Assembly: GCA_003557445.1 (NCBI GenBank)
Contig: PWOK01000157.1
Coordinates: 1 to 5,411, forward strand
DNA length: 5,411 bases
Direction: 5' to 3'
From: Halanaerobiaceae bacterium
GTDB lineage: Bacteria > Bacillota_F > Halanaerobiia > Halanaerobiales > CSSED10-376
Positions 1-5,299 of the stretch are shown here, one piece after another (positions within the stretch are counted from its first letter, which is position 1; each line of letters opens with the position of its first letter). A program made the position numbers and the translations under genes. Below the pieces are notes generated by a model that worked only from the letters and a program-made list of their open reading frames with translations, did not search any database and was not told where the DNA came from.

Positions 1-741
1 AATTACAGGGCTGGTTTTAGTTATAATTCCGGTAATGTTTTTTTTAGGGGTCGGGTTTCCTATCAATTATTTGACAGTTTCGATATTACAGCCTCTGTAA
101 GTAATAATTCTCTGAAATTAGGGATTTTATTTTCAGAGATAAGAAAAGCAGCTGCCCCTTTACAAAAAGTTAATAATACTAACACTGAAAGGGGATGGGT
201 TGAAGGTGAAGTGTTTCTTGATGAAACAGGAGAAGGTAAGGGGAAAAAAGGATTTTCTAATATAGAATTACTTGTTAATGGTTCCTCCAGAAATATTTTT
301 ACTGATGAAGGAGGAAACTTTATCATACCGGATTTAAAACCATATAAACCTGTTAAAATATCAATTAACACCTCAGATCTTGATGCCCTCTATGTTCCAC
401 TGGAAGGGGATGTATGGATTGAACCAAAACCTGCTGTTGGTTTAACTAAGAACTTTTCAGTGGTTCCCGTTTCAGGTATTCATGGTTTTATTCAGCAGCA
501 GACAGTGGATATTAATCTAAATCAGGTTAAAGTATTATTAAAGGATGAAAACGGTGAAACAGCAAAAACTGTAAAACCTGAGTTTGATGGCTTTTATATA
601 ATAGAAAATATTAAACCGGGAAAATATATTCTAACTCTTGAATTACCCGAAAAAATCTCAATAAAACCGAAAATATACAATATTAATATACCCTTTGGAG
701 AAAAGCCACAATGGTTTAGTGGCAAAAACTTTATACTTTAA
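1..741 (+). CDS. Outer-membrane usher-like protein, C-terminal part (5' end outside window)
   Basis: The frame is open from base 1 to the TAA at 739-741 (246 codons) and has no convincing start. The GTG at 211 lies inside continuous coding sequence and has no good ribosome binding site, so the gene is cut by the window edge. Codons 1-47 alternate polar and hydrophobic or aromatic residues, with Asn/Ser/Gly turns, as in the last strands of an outer-membrane beta-barrel. Codons 66-157 form a beta-sandwich-like domain: GWVEGEVFLDETG at the start, then TDEGGNF (101-107) and DLKPY (111-115). This pattern is seen in C-terminal domains of fimbrial ushers and in carboxypeptidase-regulatory-like domains. 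A second similar domain follows (about 158-232, with PGKYILTLELP). Ushers gate the outer membrane and assemble secreted pilins, and the pilin-like gene downstream supports that reading. The alternative is another barrel protein with regulatory-like domains. The partial frame is certain; the usher call is moderate. Confidence 0.6.
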   Translation, partial: NYRAGFSYNSGNVFFRGRVSYQLFDSFDITASVSNNSLKLGILFSEIRKAAAPLQKVNNTNTERGWVEGEVFLDETGEGKGKKGFSNIELLVNGSSRNIFTDEGGNFIIPDLKPYKPVKISINTSDLDALYVPLEGDVWIEPKPAVGLTKNFSVVPVSGIHGFIQQQTVDINLNQVKVLLKDENGETAKTVKPEFDGFYIIENIKPGKYILTLELPEKISIKPKIYNINIPFGEKPQWFSGKNFIL

Positions 742-768
742 AAAATTAAGTTTTTTTGTTGAAAAGAG

Positions 769-797
769 TTGACTGATGTTTGTCTGCATGTTATAAT
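769..797 (+). promoter_or_regulatory. Sigma-A promoter of the pilin-like gene, extended -10
   Basis: The -35 is TTGACT (769-774). A 17-bp spacer precedes a perfect TATAAT (792-797), and TG at 789-790 adds an extended -10 element. Transcription should begin near 804-806, leaving an untranslated leader of about 205 nt before the TTG start at 1011. It lies just after the usher-like gene, so the pilin can be expressed at a higher level than the assembly machinery. Confidence 0.85.
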
Positions 798-811
798 TAA
801 TTTACAATAGT

Positions 812-827
812 AAAATAGTACTATTTT
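812..827. repeat. 16-bp perfect palindrome just downstream of the transcription start
   Basis: AAAATAGTACTATTTT reads the same on both strands. It is centred about 15 bp after the predicted start point, a common place for a repressor operator. A further ATAGTA at 807-812 gives two direct half-sites plus the inverted one. In RNA, AATAGTA (806-812) and TACTATT (819-825) could form a 7-bp hairpin followed by a run of U (824-829), which would be a weak early terminator. All pairs but one are A-T, so chance remains possible in this AT-rich background. Confidence 0.45.
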
Positions 828-833
828 TTCAAA

Positions 834-961
834 GAGGAGACTTTGAAGTATAACCTGTAACTGGTCACCTGGGTTATATGGAGTCAATGGTGAAACCGAT
901 CTCACATTTATTTATTATTTAAATTTAAAATCATATAAATAAATTTAATCGGTCACCCCTC
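834..961 (+). promoter_or_regulatory. Structured 5' leader of the pilin-like gene, riboswitch-like, class unknown
   Basis: Two substantial hairpins can be drawn. Hairpin A pairs GACTTT (839-844) with GGAGTC (880-885, two G-U pairs) and TATAACC (849-855) with GGTTATA (872-878). Hairpin B pairs GGTG (889-892) with CACC (954-957) and ACCGAT (895-900) with ATCGGT (948-953), leaving an AA bulge, and is topped by a 10-bp A-U stem (906-915 with 935-944). GAGG (834-837) can pair with CCTC (958-961) and close both into a three-way junction. The closing strand CCTC is also needed by the downstream stem that covers the ribosome binding site, so the two states exclude each other. GGTCACC occurs twice (863-869 and 951-957), and both copies can compete for GGTGA (889-893). 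I do not recognise a c-di-GMP, cobalamin, TPP, purine, FMN or T-box consensus. The pairings were found by eye and not folded. Confidence 0.55.
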
Positions 962-1007
962 AATTATTCGGTCTGGAAAAGCTGAATGAAGGCAAGAGGG
1001 GGTTTTT
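956..1007 (+). terminator. Leader attenuator: terminator-like hairpin that also sequesters the Shine-Dalgarno
   Basis: CCCCTC (956-961) pairs with GAGGGG (996-1001). An inner stem ATTCGG (966-971) with CTGAAT (982-987) is capped by a 10-nt loop. The run TTTTTATTTT (1003 onward) follows at once, which fits an intrinsic terminator. GAGGGGG (996-1002) is also the only plausible ribosome binding site for the TTG at 1011, spaced 8 nt. The hairpin could therefore block transcription, translation or both. Its 5' strand overlaps hairpin B by two bases and takes the whole 3' strand of the proposed closing stem, giving a simple switching mechanism. The outer stem is only 6 bp and the two stems are separated by unpaired bases. 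Confidence 0.5.
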
Positions 1008-1010
1008 ATT

Positions 1011-1463
1011 TTGAAAAGATTAATTTTATTTTCAGTAATTATAATATTAATGAATTTTATAACAGGGGTTTCTGCGGCCAATTCAGGGTCTGATAATTTC
1101 ATGATAAATATTCAGATTATCAAACCCATTAGTATTGCTGTGGAAGAAAATATAGATTTTGGCAAAGTAGAACAGGGTTCTGGTTCACAGACTGCCACAA
1201 CTGAGGCAATTATATCTGGAGAAACAGGACTTCAATATACTGTAAACTTTGAAAACAATGGTTTAGTACAGCTGACAAATGCTGTCAATAATGATCATAT
1301 TAATGTTTTTCTAGAATATCTAAATGAGGATTCAGAAAATATTATTAAGGGAGAAAAGGATATAATTCAGATATCAGCCTTTATAGATGAAACAGAAATT
1401 GAAAATATTGAACCGAAAAAATATTCGGGAAGTGCAACTATCACTGTTCAGTATGCAGATTAA
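1011..1463 (+). CDS. Secreted DUF4402-like pilin or surface-fibre subunit
   Basis: 150 codons starting at TTG. The TTG is preferred over the ATG at 1050 because it supplies the positively charged n-region (MKR) of a signal peptide and lies 8 nt from GAGGGGG. The hydrophobic core spans residues 4-18 and cleavage is likely after VSA (20-22). The mature protein begins with a beta-strand, then IKPISIAV...IDFG (37-51), the 'I-x-x-P-L-x-I ... L-x-FG' signature of DUF4402 proteins. It continues through GLQYTVNFENNG and ends in YSGSATITVQYAD (138-150), like the 'Y-S-G-x-h-x-V-T-V-x-Y' ending of that family. DUF4402 and related coat-U-like proteins are subunits of chaperone-usher fibres. The adjacent usher-like gene fits this, although no periplasmic chaperone gene is visible here. 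The mature part has no cysteine and is acidic (about 21 D/E to 6 K/R). Expression is probably controlled by the promoter and leader upstream. Signal peptide: sure; family: fairly sure; role as fibre subunit: inferred. Confidence 0.75.
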   Translation: MKRLILFSVIIILMNFITGVSAANSGSDNFMINIQIIKPISIAVEENIDFGKVEQGSGSQTATTEAIISGETGLQYTVNFENNGLVQLTNAVNNDHINVFLEYLNEDSENIIKGEKDIIQISAFIDETEIENIEPKKYSGSATITVQYAD

Positions 1464-1574
1464 AAATCAGGACAAAAGCAGTAAAAATTAATTTAAAAAA
1501 GGGAAAAAAATATGAATGGAGAAATTAATATTATAGATACTTAAATTAATATATTTAACTGGGGGTTGTTAAGA

Positions 1575-2207
1575 ATGAAGAGTTACCGGAATATATTGGT
1601 ATGTATTTTAATATTAATAACAGTTATGCTCGTGGGTTGTATAGAAGAAAGAGAAGAAGAGATAGCCATGTTTACTGCTGAAGATGATTTTTATCTGGAG
1701 GATATTTTCCTGCTGGAATCTACTCCTCAGAGTTTTATTGAAATATTTGGAGAAGCAGAAGATATAATAGAAATTGAAAATTATTTTACATATGAAGAGA
1801 TAATAATGAAGACCGGTCCTGATAAGATTATTTATCAATTTCCCGGAGTAGATGTATATTTTACAGGTTATTTAGAAGAAAACCAATTAAAATTTAGTAT
1901 GCTTGATATTAATGATCAGAAAATTGAAGGCCCGAGGGGAATTAAAATAGGTGATTCCCTGGATAATGTAATTAGTAAATTTTACCAGGAAGAAGAAATG
2001 GAGTCTGATAATTTTTTATATGAGGATAAATATGTGGGCAATATAATTACCGGAGGACGTATTTATTATGATTCTGAAGAAGAATTTGCTGAGCAGGTTT
2101 TATATACTGATGTTTATAATGATAATAAAGTTATTTTAAATATATCATTTAATGAAGAAGAGGAAATCAAAACCATTACTTTATCCCGAGATCTGTTGTT
2201 TAAATAA
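1575..2207 (+). CDS. Acidic lipoprotein of unknown function
   Basis: ATG at 1575 is chosen: GGGGG (1561-1565) lies 9 nt upstream, whereas the in-frame TTG at 1566 directly abuts it. The 210-residue product opens with a lipoprotein signal (hydrophobic residues 7-20, lipobox L-V-G-C, Cys22), so it should be lipidated and anchored in a membrane. Position +2 is Ile, so no Asp retention signal is seen. The mature part is very acidic (about 47 D/E to 14 K/R), common in halophile exported proteins. A GPRGIKIGDSLDNVISKF stretch near the middle resembles the 'RGI-x-h-GDS-xx-x-V-xx-F' motif found in small Firmicute lipoproteins and hinting at a SmpA/BLIP-like fold. An earlier SFIEIFGEAEDI segment could be a second weak copy. 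No enzyme motif is seen. The 111-bp gap from the pilin-like gene shows no clear promoter or terminator, so co-transcription with the pilin is possible. Confidence 0.75.
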   Translation: MKSYRNILVCILILITVMLVGCIEEREEEIAMFTAEDDFYLEDIFLLESTPQSFIEIFGEAEDIIEIENYFTYEEIIMKTGPDKIIYQFPGVDVYFTGYLEENQLKFSMLDINDQKIEGPRGIKIGDSLDNVISKFYQEEEMESDNFLYEDKYVGNIITGGRIYYDSEEEFAEQVLYTDVYNDNKVILNISFNEEEEIKTITLSRDLLFK

Positions 2208-2214
2208 AAATTGC

Positions 2215-2243
2215 TTGACAGAAATGTTTTATAGTGCTATAAT
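2215..2243 (+). promoter_or_regulatory. Consensus sigma-A promoter of tRNA-His
   Basis: A perfect TTGACA (2215-2220), a 17-bp spacer and a perfect TATAAT (2238-2243), with TG at 2235-2236 adding an extended -10. Transcription should start near 2250, about 14 nt before the tRNA, leaving a short 5' leader for RNase P to remove. The -35 begins only 8 bp after the lipoprotein stop codon. A match this complete is typical of stable-RNA genes. Confidence 0.92.
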
Positions 2244-2263
2244 ACTTTATGCTTGAAAGTTAT

Positions 2264-2341
2264 GGTGGGTGTAGCTCAGGTGGTTAGAGCGCAAGATTGT
2301 GGATCTTGAAGCCGTGGGTTCAAGTCCCATCACCCACCCCA
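2264..2341 (+). tRNA. tRNA-His (anticodon GTG), CCA encoded
   Basis: All cloverleaf arms pair. The acceptor is GTGGGTG (2265-2271) with CACCCAC (2331-2337), the D stem GCTC/GAGC (2274-2277, 2287-2290), the anticodon stem CAAGA/TCTTG (2292-2296, 2304-2308) and the T stem GTGGG/CCCAT (2314-2318, 2326-2330, one G-T pair) with loop TTCAAGT. The anticodon GTG lies at 2299-2301. G at 2264 is the G-1 that histidyl-tRNA synthetase recognises, opposite the discriminator C at 2338. CCA is encoded at 2339-2341. It decodes CAC and CAU and is transcribed alone, between its own promoter and terminator. Confidence 0.97.
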
Positions 2342-2367
2342 TTTTTTAAACTAATATGAGAGTAAAC

Positions 2368-2394
2368 AACCATCCGTAATGGGGTGGTTTTTTT
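2368..2394 (+). terminator. Intrinsic terminator after tRNA-His
   Basis: AACCATCC (2368-2375) pairs with GGGTGGTT (2382-2389; eight pairs including one T-G), with a 6-nt loop. The T-tract runs from 2388 to 2394. It ends the short tRNA transcript and insulates the chemoreceptor gene from it. Confidence 0.9.
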
Positions 2395-2411
2395 GTTAAT
2401 TATTTATACTA

Positions 2412-2438
2412 TAAAAAAATGAAGGTTTTTGCCAAAAA
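2412..2438 (+). promoter_or_regulatory. Possible sigma-28 (flagellar/chemotaxis) promoter before the chemoreceptor
   Basis: TAAA (2412-2415), a 15-bp spacer and GCCAAAAA (2431-2438) partly match the flagellar-type consensus TAAA-N15-GCCGATAT; GCC and two of the later A positions fit. No good TTGACA/TATAAT pair was found between the terminator at 2394 and the start at 2491. Chemoreceptors are often sigma-28 genes in motile Firmicutes. The A-rich background makes a chance match easy, so this is only a candidate. Confidence 0.3.
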
Positions 2439-2490
2439 ACGAAGAATTATTAATTAGAGTAGAAATTATAAAAATAAATGAGGTGTTTTT

Positions 2491-4260
2491 ATGTCCCAAA
2501 AAAACAAAATATTATTAACAATGATAATCGGTTTTTTTGTTCCACCAACAGTCTGGAATTTAATCATGTGGTTTTCAAATTTGGTTACATATCAACAATT
2601 AATTGAACTTGTTTCCTATCCTTTACAGGGGGTTTTTGCTCTGGTTTTTATTTTATTAATGTTTTTCTTTTTTAATAAAAAGCTTACAGGAATTGAGAAA
2701 TACCTTAATAATCCTCAGGGTGAGAATTTAGAAAAAACACAAAAGGATATTGGTTTTATACCAAGGTTATATAATATATTTATACTTATTTTTTGTATTA
2801 CAGGTTCCAATTTAGCAATGCTGGGTGTGGATTTTATTTCCCGTACAGAATATATTCTGAGTATGTTTTTTGTTGTCCCCTTAATATTTTTGTTTACAGT
2901 ACCTTTCTGGGTGGTTTCCACTATTTTACTTGAAAAATGGACAGGCTCTATTCCCTTATCTGAAAAAGAGCAGTTCTTATCTATTAGAGCCAAAAATATT
3001 ATAGGTACGGTTTTTACAGTTGTTGGTTCAATGGTTTTGATTGTAACCTTCAATATTTCCCTTGTTTTAAATATTAATAGGGTTAATAATGATATTTTCC
3101 AATATTTCATCAATCGAAATATAATACTGGGTATTCTCAGTTTGGCAATTATTATCCTGAATGTATTTTTACTTGTTAAACAGCAGTCTGATCCCATATA
3201 TATGATGAAGGATATGTTAAAGGATATTTCCAGGGGTAAAGGTGATCTAACCCAAAAAATTAAGATAGTAACCAGAGATGAAATAGGGCAGATGGGTACC
3301 TATTTTAATATTTTTATAGAATCATTACGGGATATAGTTTCTGGTATAAAAGCTATATCAGGAGAACTGGCTGCTTCATCTCAAGAATTGTCTGCTTCCG
3401 GTGAACAGATTGGAGTAACAGCTGAAAAAGTTGCCAGTTCAATACAGGAAATTGCTTCAGGAGCTGAAGAACAATCAGCCCAGGTAGAACAAACTACCAA
3501 TGATGTATCAGATCTAATGGGACATATAAATAAAATAACTGTAGATACTGAAGAAATGGAAGAATCAGCTGTAAATGTAGATCAATCAATTAAAAAAGGA
3601 AATGAGGCTGTAAGCTCTTCATCCAGTAAAGTAAATGATGTTAAAGAAATAATGAATGAAGTTAATAATACTGTAAATAATCTAGGTAATCTATCAGGAG
3701 AAATAGGAGAAATAATTAAATTAATAAATGGGATCTCAAGTCAGACCAATTTACTGGCTTTAAATGCAGCTATAGAGGCAGCAAGAGCCGGTGAGGCTGG
3801 CAGGGGTTTTAGTGTTGTTGCTGATGAAATAAGGCAACTTGCTGAAGAATCCTCTGAAGCCACAGATGAAATAGGTAAACTAATAAATCAAATCCAGAAG
3901 GGTGTTCAGGAGGCAGTATCAAGAATGGATGACAGCATAAAGGCTGTTGACAGTAGTGTTCAGTCCATAGATATTACAGAAAAATCCTTTGGAGAAATAA
4001 GAGAGTTAAGCCTGAATCTGAAGAATATTATTAATGCAGTTAGTCAGAAAGCAGAAGTTATTAATGAATACAGTCTTAATGTAAAAAATATGATTAATGA
4101 AATATCTTCTGTCAGTAAAGAGTTTGCTAAAAATTCTGAAGAGGTGGCTGCTTCCAGTGAAGAACAAATTGCCTCCACTCAAGAAATTGCTTCTGGAGCA
4201 AGACAGCTAGCTGAGATGGGAGATGAACTGGCTCAGGCAGTGGATAATTTTAAAATATAA
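2491..4260 (+). CDS. Methyl-accepting chemotaxis protein with six-TM N-terminal region
   Basis: 589 residues; ATG with AGGTG (2481-2485) 5 nt upstream. Six hydrophobic segments are visible at about 8-28, 44-61, 93-113, 121-147, 170-193 and 209-229, joined by short loops. There is no room for a dCache, sCache or four-helix periplasmic sensor. A HAMP-like linker follows (231-285; [13 protein letters not shown] and RDEIGQMG). The cytoplasmic coiled-coil signalling domain occupies 290-589. Its highly conserved hairpin tip is at 408-453 ([20 protein letters not shown], then [18 protein letters not shown]), where CheA and CheW bind. Glu/Gln-rich helices before and after the tip ([16 protein letters not shown], 316-331; [16 protein letters not shown], 555-570) are candidate adaptation (methylation) sites. 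It lacks a C-terminal CheR-tethering pentapeptide. The receptor should steer flagellar rotation, and the multi-pass membrane part suggests sensing at or within the membrane (e.g. redox, ion or energy state), but the ligand is unknown. The 3' end overlaps convergent uppP. Confidence 0.95.
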   Translation: MSQKNKILLTMIIGFFVPPTVWNLIMWFSNLVTYQQLIELVSYPLQGVFALVFILLMFFFFNKKLTGIEKYLNNPQGENLEKTQKDIGFIPRLYNIFILIFCITGSNLAMLGVDFISRTEYILSMFFVVPLIFLFTVPFWVVSTILLEKWTGSIPLSEKEQFLSIRAKNIIGTVFTVVGSMVLIVTFNISLVLNINRVNNDIFQYFINRNIILGILSLAIIILNVFLLVKQQSDPIYMMKDMLKDISRGKGDLTQKIKIVTRDEIGQMGTYFNIFIESLRDIVSGIKAISGELAASSQELSASGEQIGVTAEKVASSIQEIASGAEEQSAQVEQTTNDVSDLMGHINKITVDTEEMEESAVNVDQSIKKGNEAVSSSSSKVNDVKEIMNEVNNTVNNLGNLSGEIGEIIKLINGISSQTNLLALNAAIEAARAGEAGRGFSVVADEIRQLAEESSEATDEIGKLINQIQKGVQEAVSRMDDSIKAVDSSVQSIDITEKSFGEIRELSLNLKNIINAVSQKAEVINEYSLNVKNMINEISSVSKEFAKNSEEVAASSEEQIASTQEIASGARQLAEMGDELAQAVDNFKI

Positions 4261-5056
4261 AAAGTAAAATTCCAATTATGAAACAATAGATTGCCAGATA
4301 AATAAGCCGTTTTTTCCTGAGGATATCTATAAGCCAGATGATCCCAATAATTGAAAAAATAAAAGAGGTTAAAAAAGAAATTATTAAGGGGCCAGCTCCC
4401 AGTTCATATAAAAAACCACCTGACTTTATTTCTTCAAAGGCCAGGGTTGTAGAACCCAGAATAACAGGAATCAGTAGTAAAAAAGAATATCTAACAGCTG
4501 TTTCTCTTGAAAGGCCAGCCCAGAGGCCGGTAAGAAGGGTAGAACCGGAACGTGAAATCCCTGGCAGTACGGCCAGGGTTTGCCCCAGCCCAACTATAAT
4601 AGAATCTGAAAATACCATATCTTTTTCTTCTCTTTTCCCATAATTGTGAAACCTTTCAATTAAGATCAAAAAAACACCTGTCACCAGCAATGCTCCACCA
4701 ATAAATACAGGGGATTTCATAATATCTACCACCAGGTTTTTGAGGGTCAAACCCAGAAAACCTGTTATAATGGTAGCAGAGATAATATATATAGAAAAAT
4801 AAAAATTAGTTCTTTCTTTATTATCCTGATGGAAAAGATAACGGAAAGAACCTTTTATTATATTTATAAGATCCCTGTAAAAGAAAACTATTACTGCCAG
4901 GGCAGATGCCAGATGTAGATACATTTCAAAAAAGAGTTCATAAAAATCAAGTCCAAAAAGTTTTTCAGCGATAATCATGTGGGCTGTACTGGAAATTGGT
5001 AAAAATTCTGTTATTCCCTGGATTATACCTAGAATTATTGCCTGTAAATATGACAT
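4250..5056 (-). CDS. uppP: Undecaprenyl-diphosphate phosphatase (UppP/BacA family)
   Basis: Hydrolyses undecaprenyl diphosphate to the monophosphate, recycling the lipid carrier for peptidoglycan and other envelope polymers; overexpression in this family gives bacitracin resistance. The 268-residue, multi-pass membrane protein has the family's normal length. Motif 1 is [14 protein letters not shown] (13-26), carrying the (E/Q)xxxE pair (Gln13, Glu17) and the Ser and His residues equivalent to E. coli Ser27 and His30. Motif 2 is PGISRSGST (165-173), with the catalytic Arg169. STAH replaces the usual STGH, and HLASALAV stands where many members have QLGAILAV, so this is a somewhat divergent member. 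The ATG at 5056 is chosen because GGGAG lies 10 nt upstream; the in-frame TTG at 5065 would be only 1 nt from it. It is convergent with the chemoreceptor gene and overlaps it by 11 bp. Upstream, the minus-strand TATAAT at 5116-5111 has no good -35. Confidence 0.95.
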   Translation of the reverse strand: MSYLQAIILGIIQGITEFLPISSTAHMIIAEKLFGLDFYELFFEMYLHLASALAVIVFFYRDLINIIKGSFRYLFHQDNKERTNFYFSIYIISATIITGFLGLTLKNLVVDIMKSPVFIGGALLVTGVFLILIERFHNYGKREEKDMVFSDSIIVGLGQTLAVLPGISRSGSTLLTGLWAGLSRETAVRYSFLLLIPVILGSTTLAFEEIKSGGFLYELGAGPLIISFLTSFIFSIIGIIWLIDILRKKRLIYLAIYCFIIGILLFIF

Positions 5057-5066
5057 TTCAATCAAA

Positions 5067-5072
5067 CTCCCT
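5067..5072 (-). promoter_or_regulatory. Ribosome binding site deciding the uppP start
   Basis: On the minus strand this reads AGGGAG, followed by 10 nt and then ATG at 5056. The earlier TTG at 5065 is nearly adjacent and could not be used efficiently with this site, so the protein should begin MSYLQAII rather than three residues earlier. Confidence 0.7.
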
Positions 5073-5171
5073 GTGTATTAGTAAACTGTTAATAATGTAT
5101 GTTAATAGATATTATATATGAATATATCAAAAAAAGAAAGTAATAATATAAAAAAATCGTCACTGAAAAAT

Positions 5172-5200
5172 TTGACAAATAAATTAAAATAAGATATTAT
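5172..5200 (+). promoter_or_regulatory. Sigma-A promoter of the PEP carboxykinase-like gene
   Basis: A perfect TTGACA (5172-5177), a 17-bp spacer and TATTAT (5195-5200, one mismatch). The predicted start near 5207 gives a leader of about 93 nt before the ATG at 5300. GTCA (5159-5162) and TGAC (5173-5176) form a short inverted repeat across the -35, which may be chance. Confidence 0.8.
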
Positions 5201-5247
5201 TAAAAAAATCAAGATTATAGGAATAATAGTTTTTATAATTTAATCAG

Positions 5248-5276
5248 TTATATAAATTTACTTTTATATAAATTTA
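5248..5276 (+). repeat. 13-bp tandem direct repeat in the leader
   Basis: TTATATAAATTTA occurs at 5248-5260 and again at 5264-5276, separated by CTT, giving a 16-bp period. It lies in the predicted leader, 9 bp before the GGAGGG ribosome binding site at 5285-5290. Exact identity over 13 bases is notable, but both copies consist only of A and T, so slippage or chance in AT-rich DNA is possible. Confidence 0.6.
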
Positions 5277-5299
5277 AATTAAATGGAGGGATATTAAAA

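Noticed and set aside
211..213. GTG as the start of a 176-codon gene
   Set aside because: The frame stays open for 70 codons upstream to the window edge with barrel-like coding sequence, and no ribosome binding site precedes the GTG.
724..757. Possible terminator of the usher-like gene: AAAAACTT (724-731) with AAGTTTTT (748-755), then T-run
   Set aside because: An 8-bp stem almost entirely A-U with a 16-nt loop, overlapping the stop codon. Too weak to annotate as a terminator without 3'-end data.
889..902. GGTGAAACCGAT looks a little like the T-box element (GGTGGNACCGCG)
   Set aside because: Key bases differ, there is no upstream specifier hairpin, and the downstream gene is a pilin rather than a synthetase or amino-acid gene.
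1512..1544. Ten-codon ORF (MNGEINIIDT) between the pilin-like and lipoprotein genes
   Set aside because: Very short, and the upstream AAGGG is a poor, poorly spaced site. Likely chance.
1522..1552. Direct repeat AAATTAATAT at 1522-1531 and 1543-1552, 21 bp apart
   Set aside because: Two-turn spacing is suggestive, but a 10-base A/T-only repeat in this gap is easily chance, and no promoter lies beside it.
2715..3197. Minus-strand open frame of 160 codons
   Set aside because: Antisense shadow of the chemoreceptor's membrane region, with no start signals.
4338..4643. Plus-strand open frame of about 100 codons
   Set aside because: Lies wholly antisense to uppP, which has clear family motifs; no ribosome binding site or recognisable product.
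5111..5139. Minus-strand TATAAT (5116-5111) as the uppP promoter
   Set aside because: The hexamer 17 bp upstream reads TTTCTT, a poor -35, and TATAAT-like words are frequent in this AT-rich region. Left unannotated.
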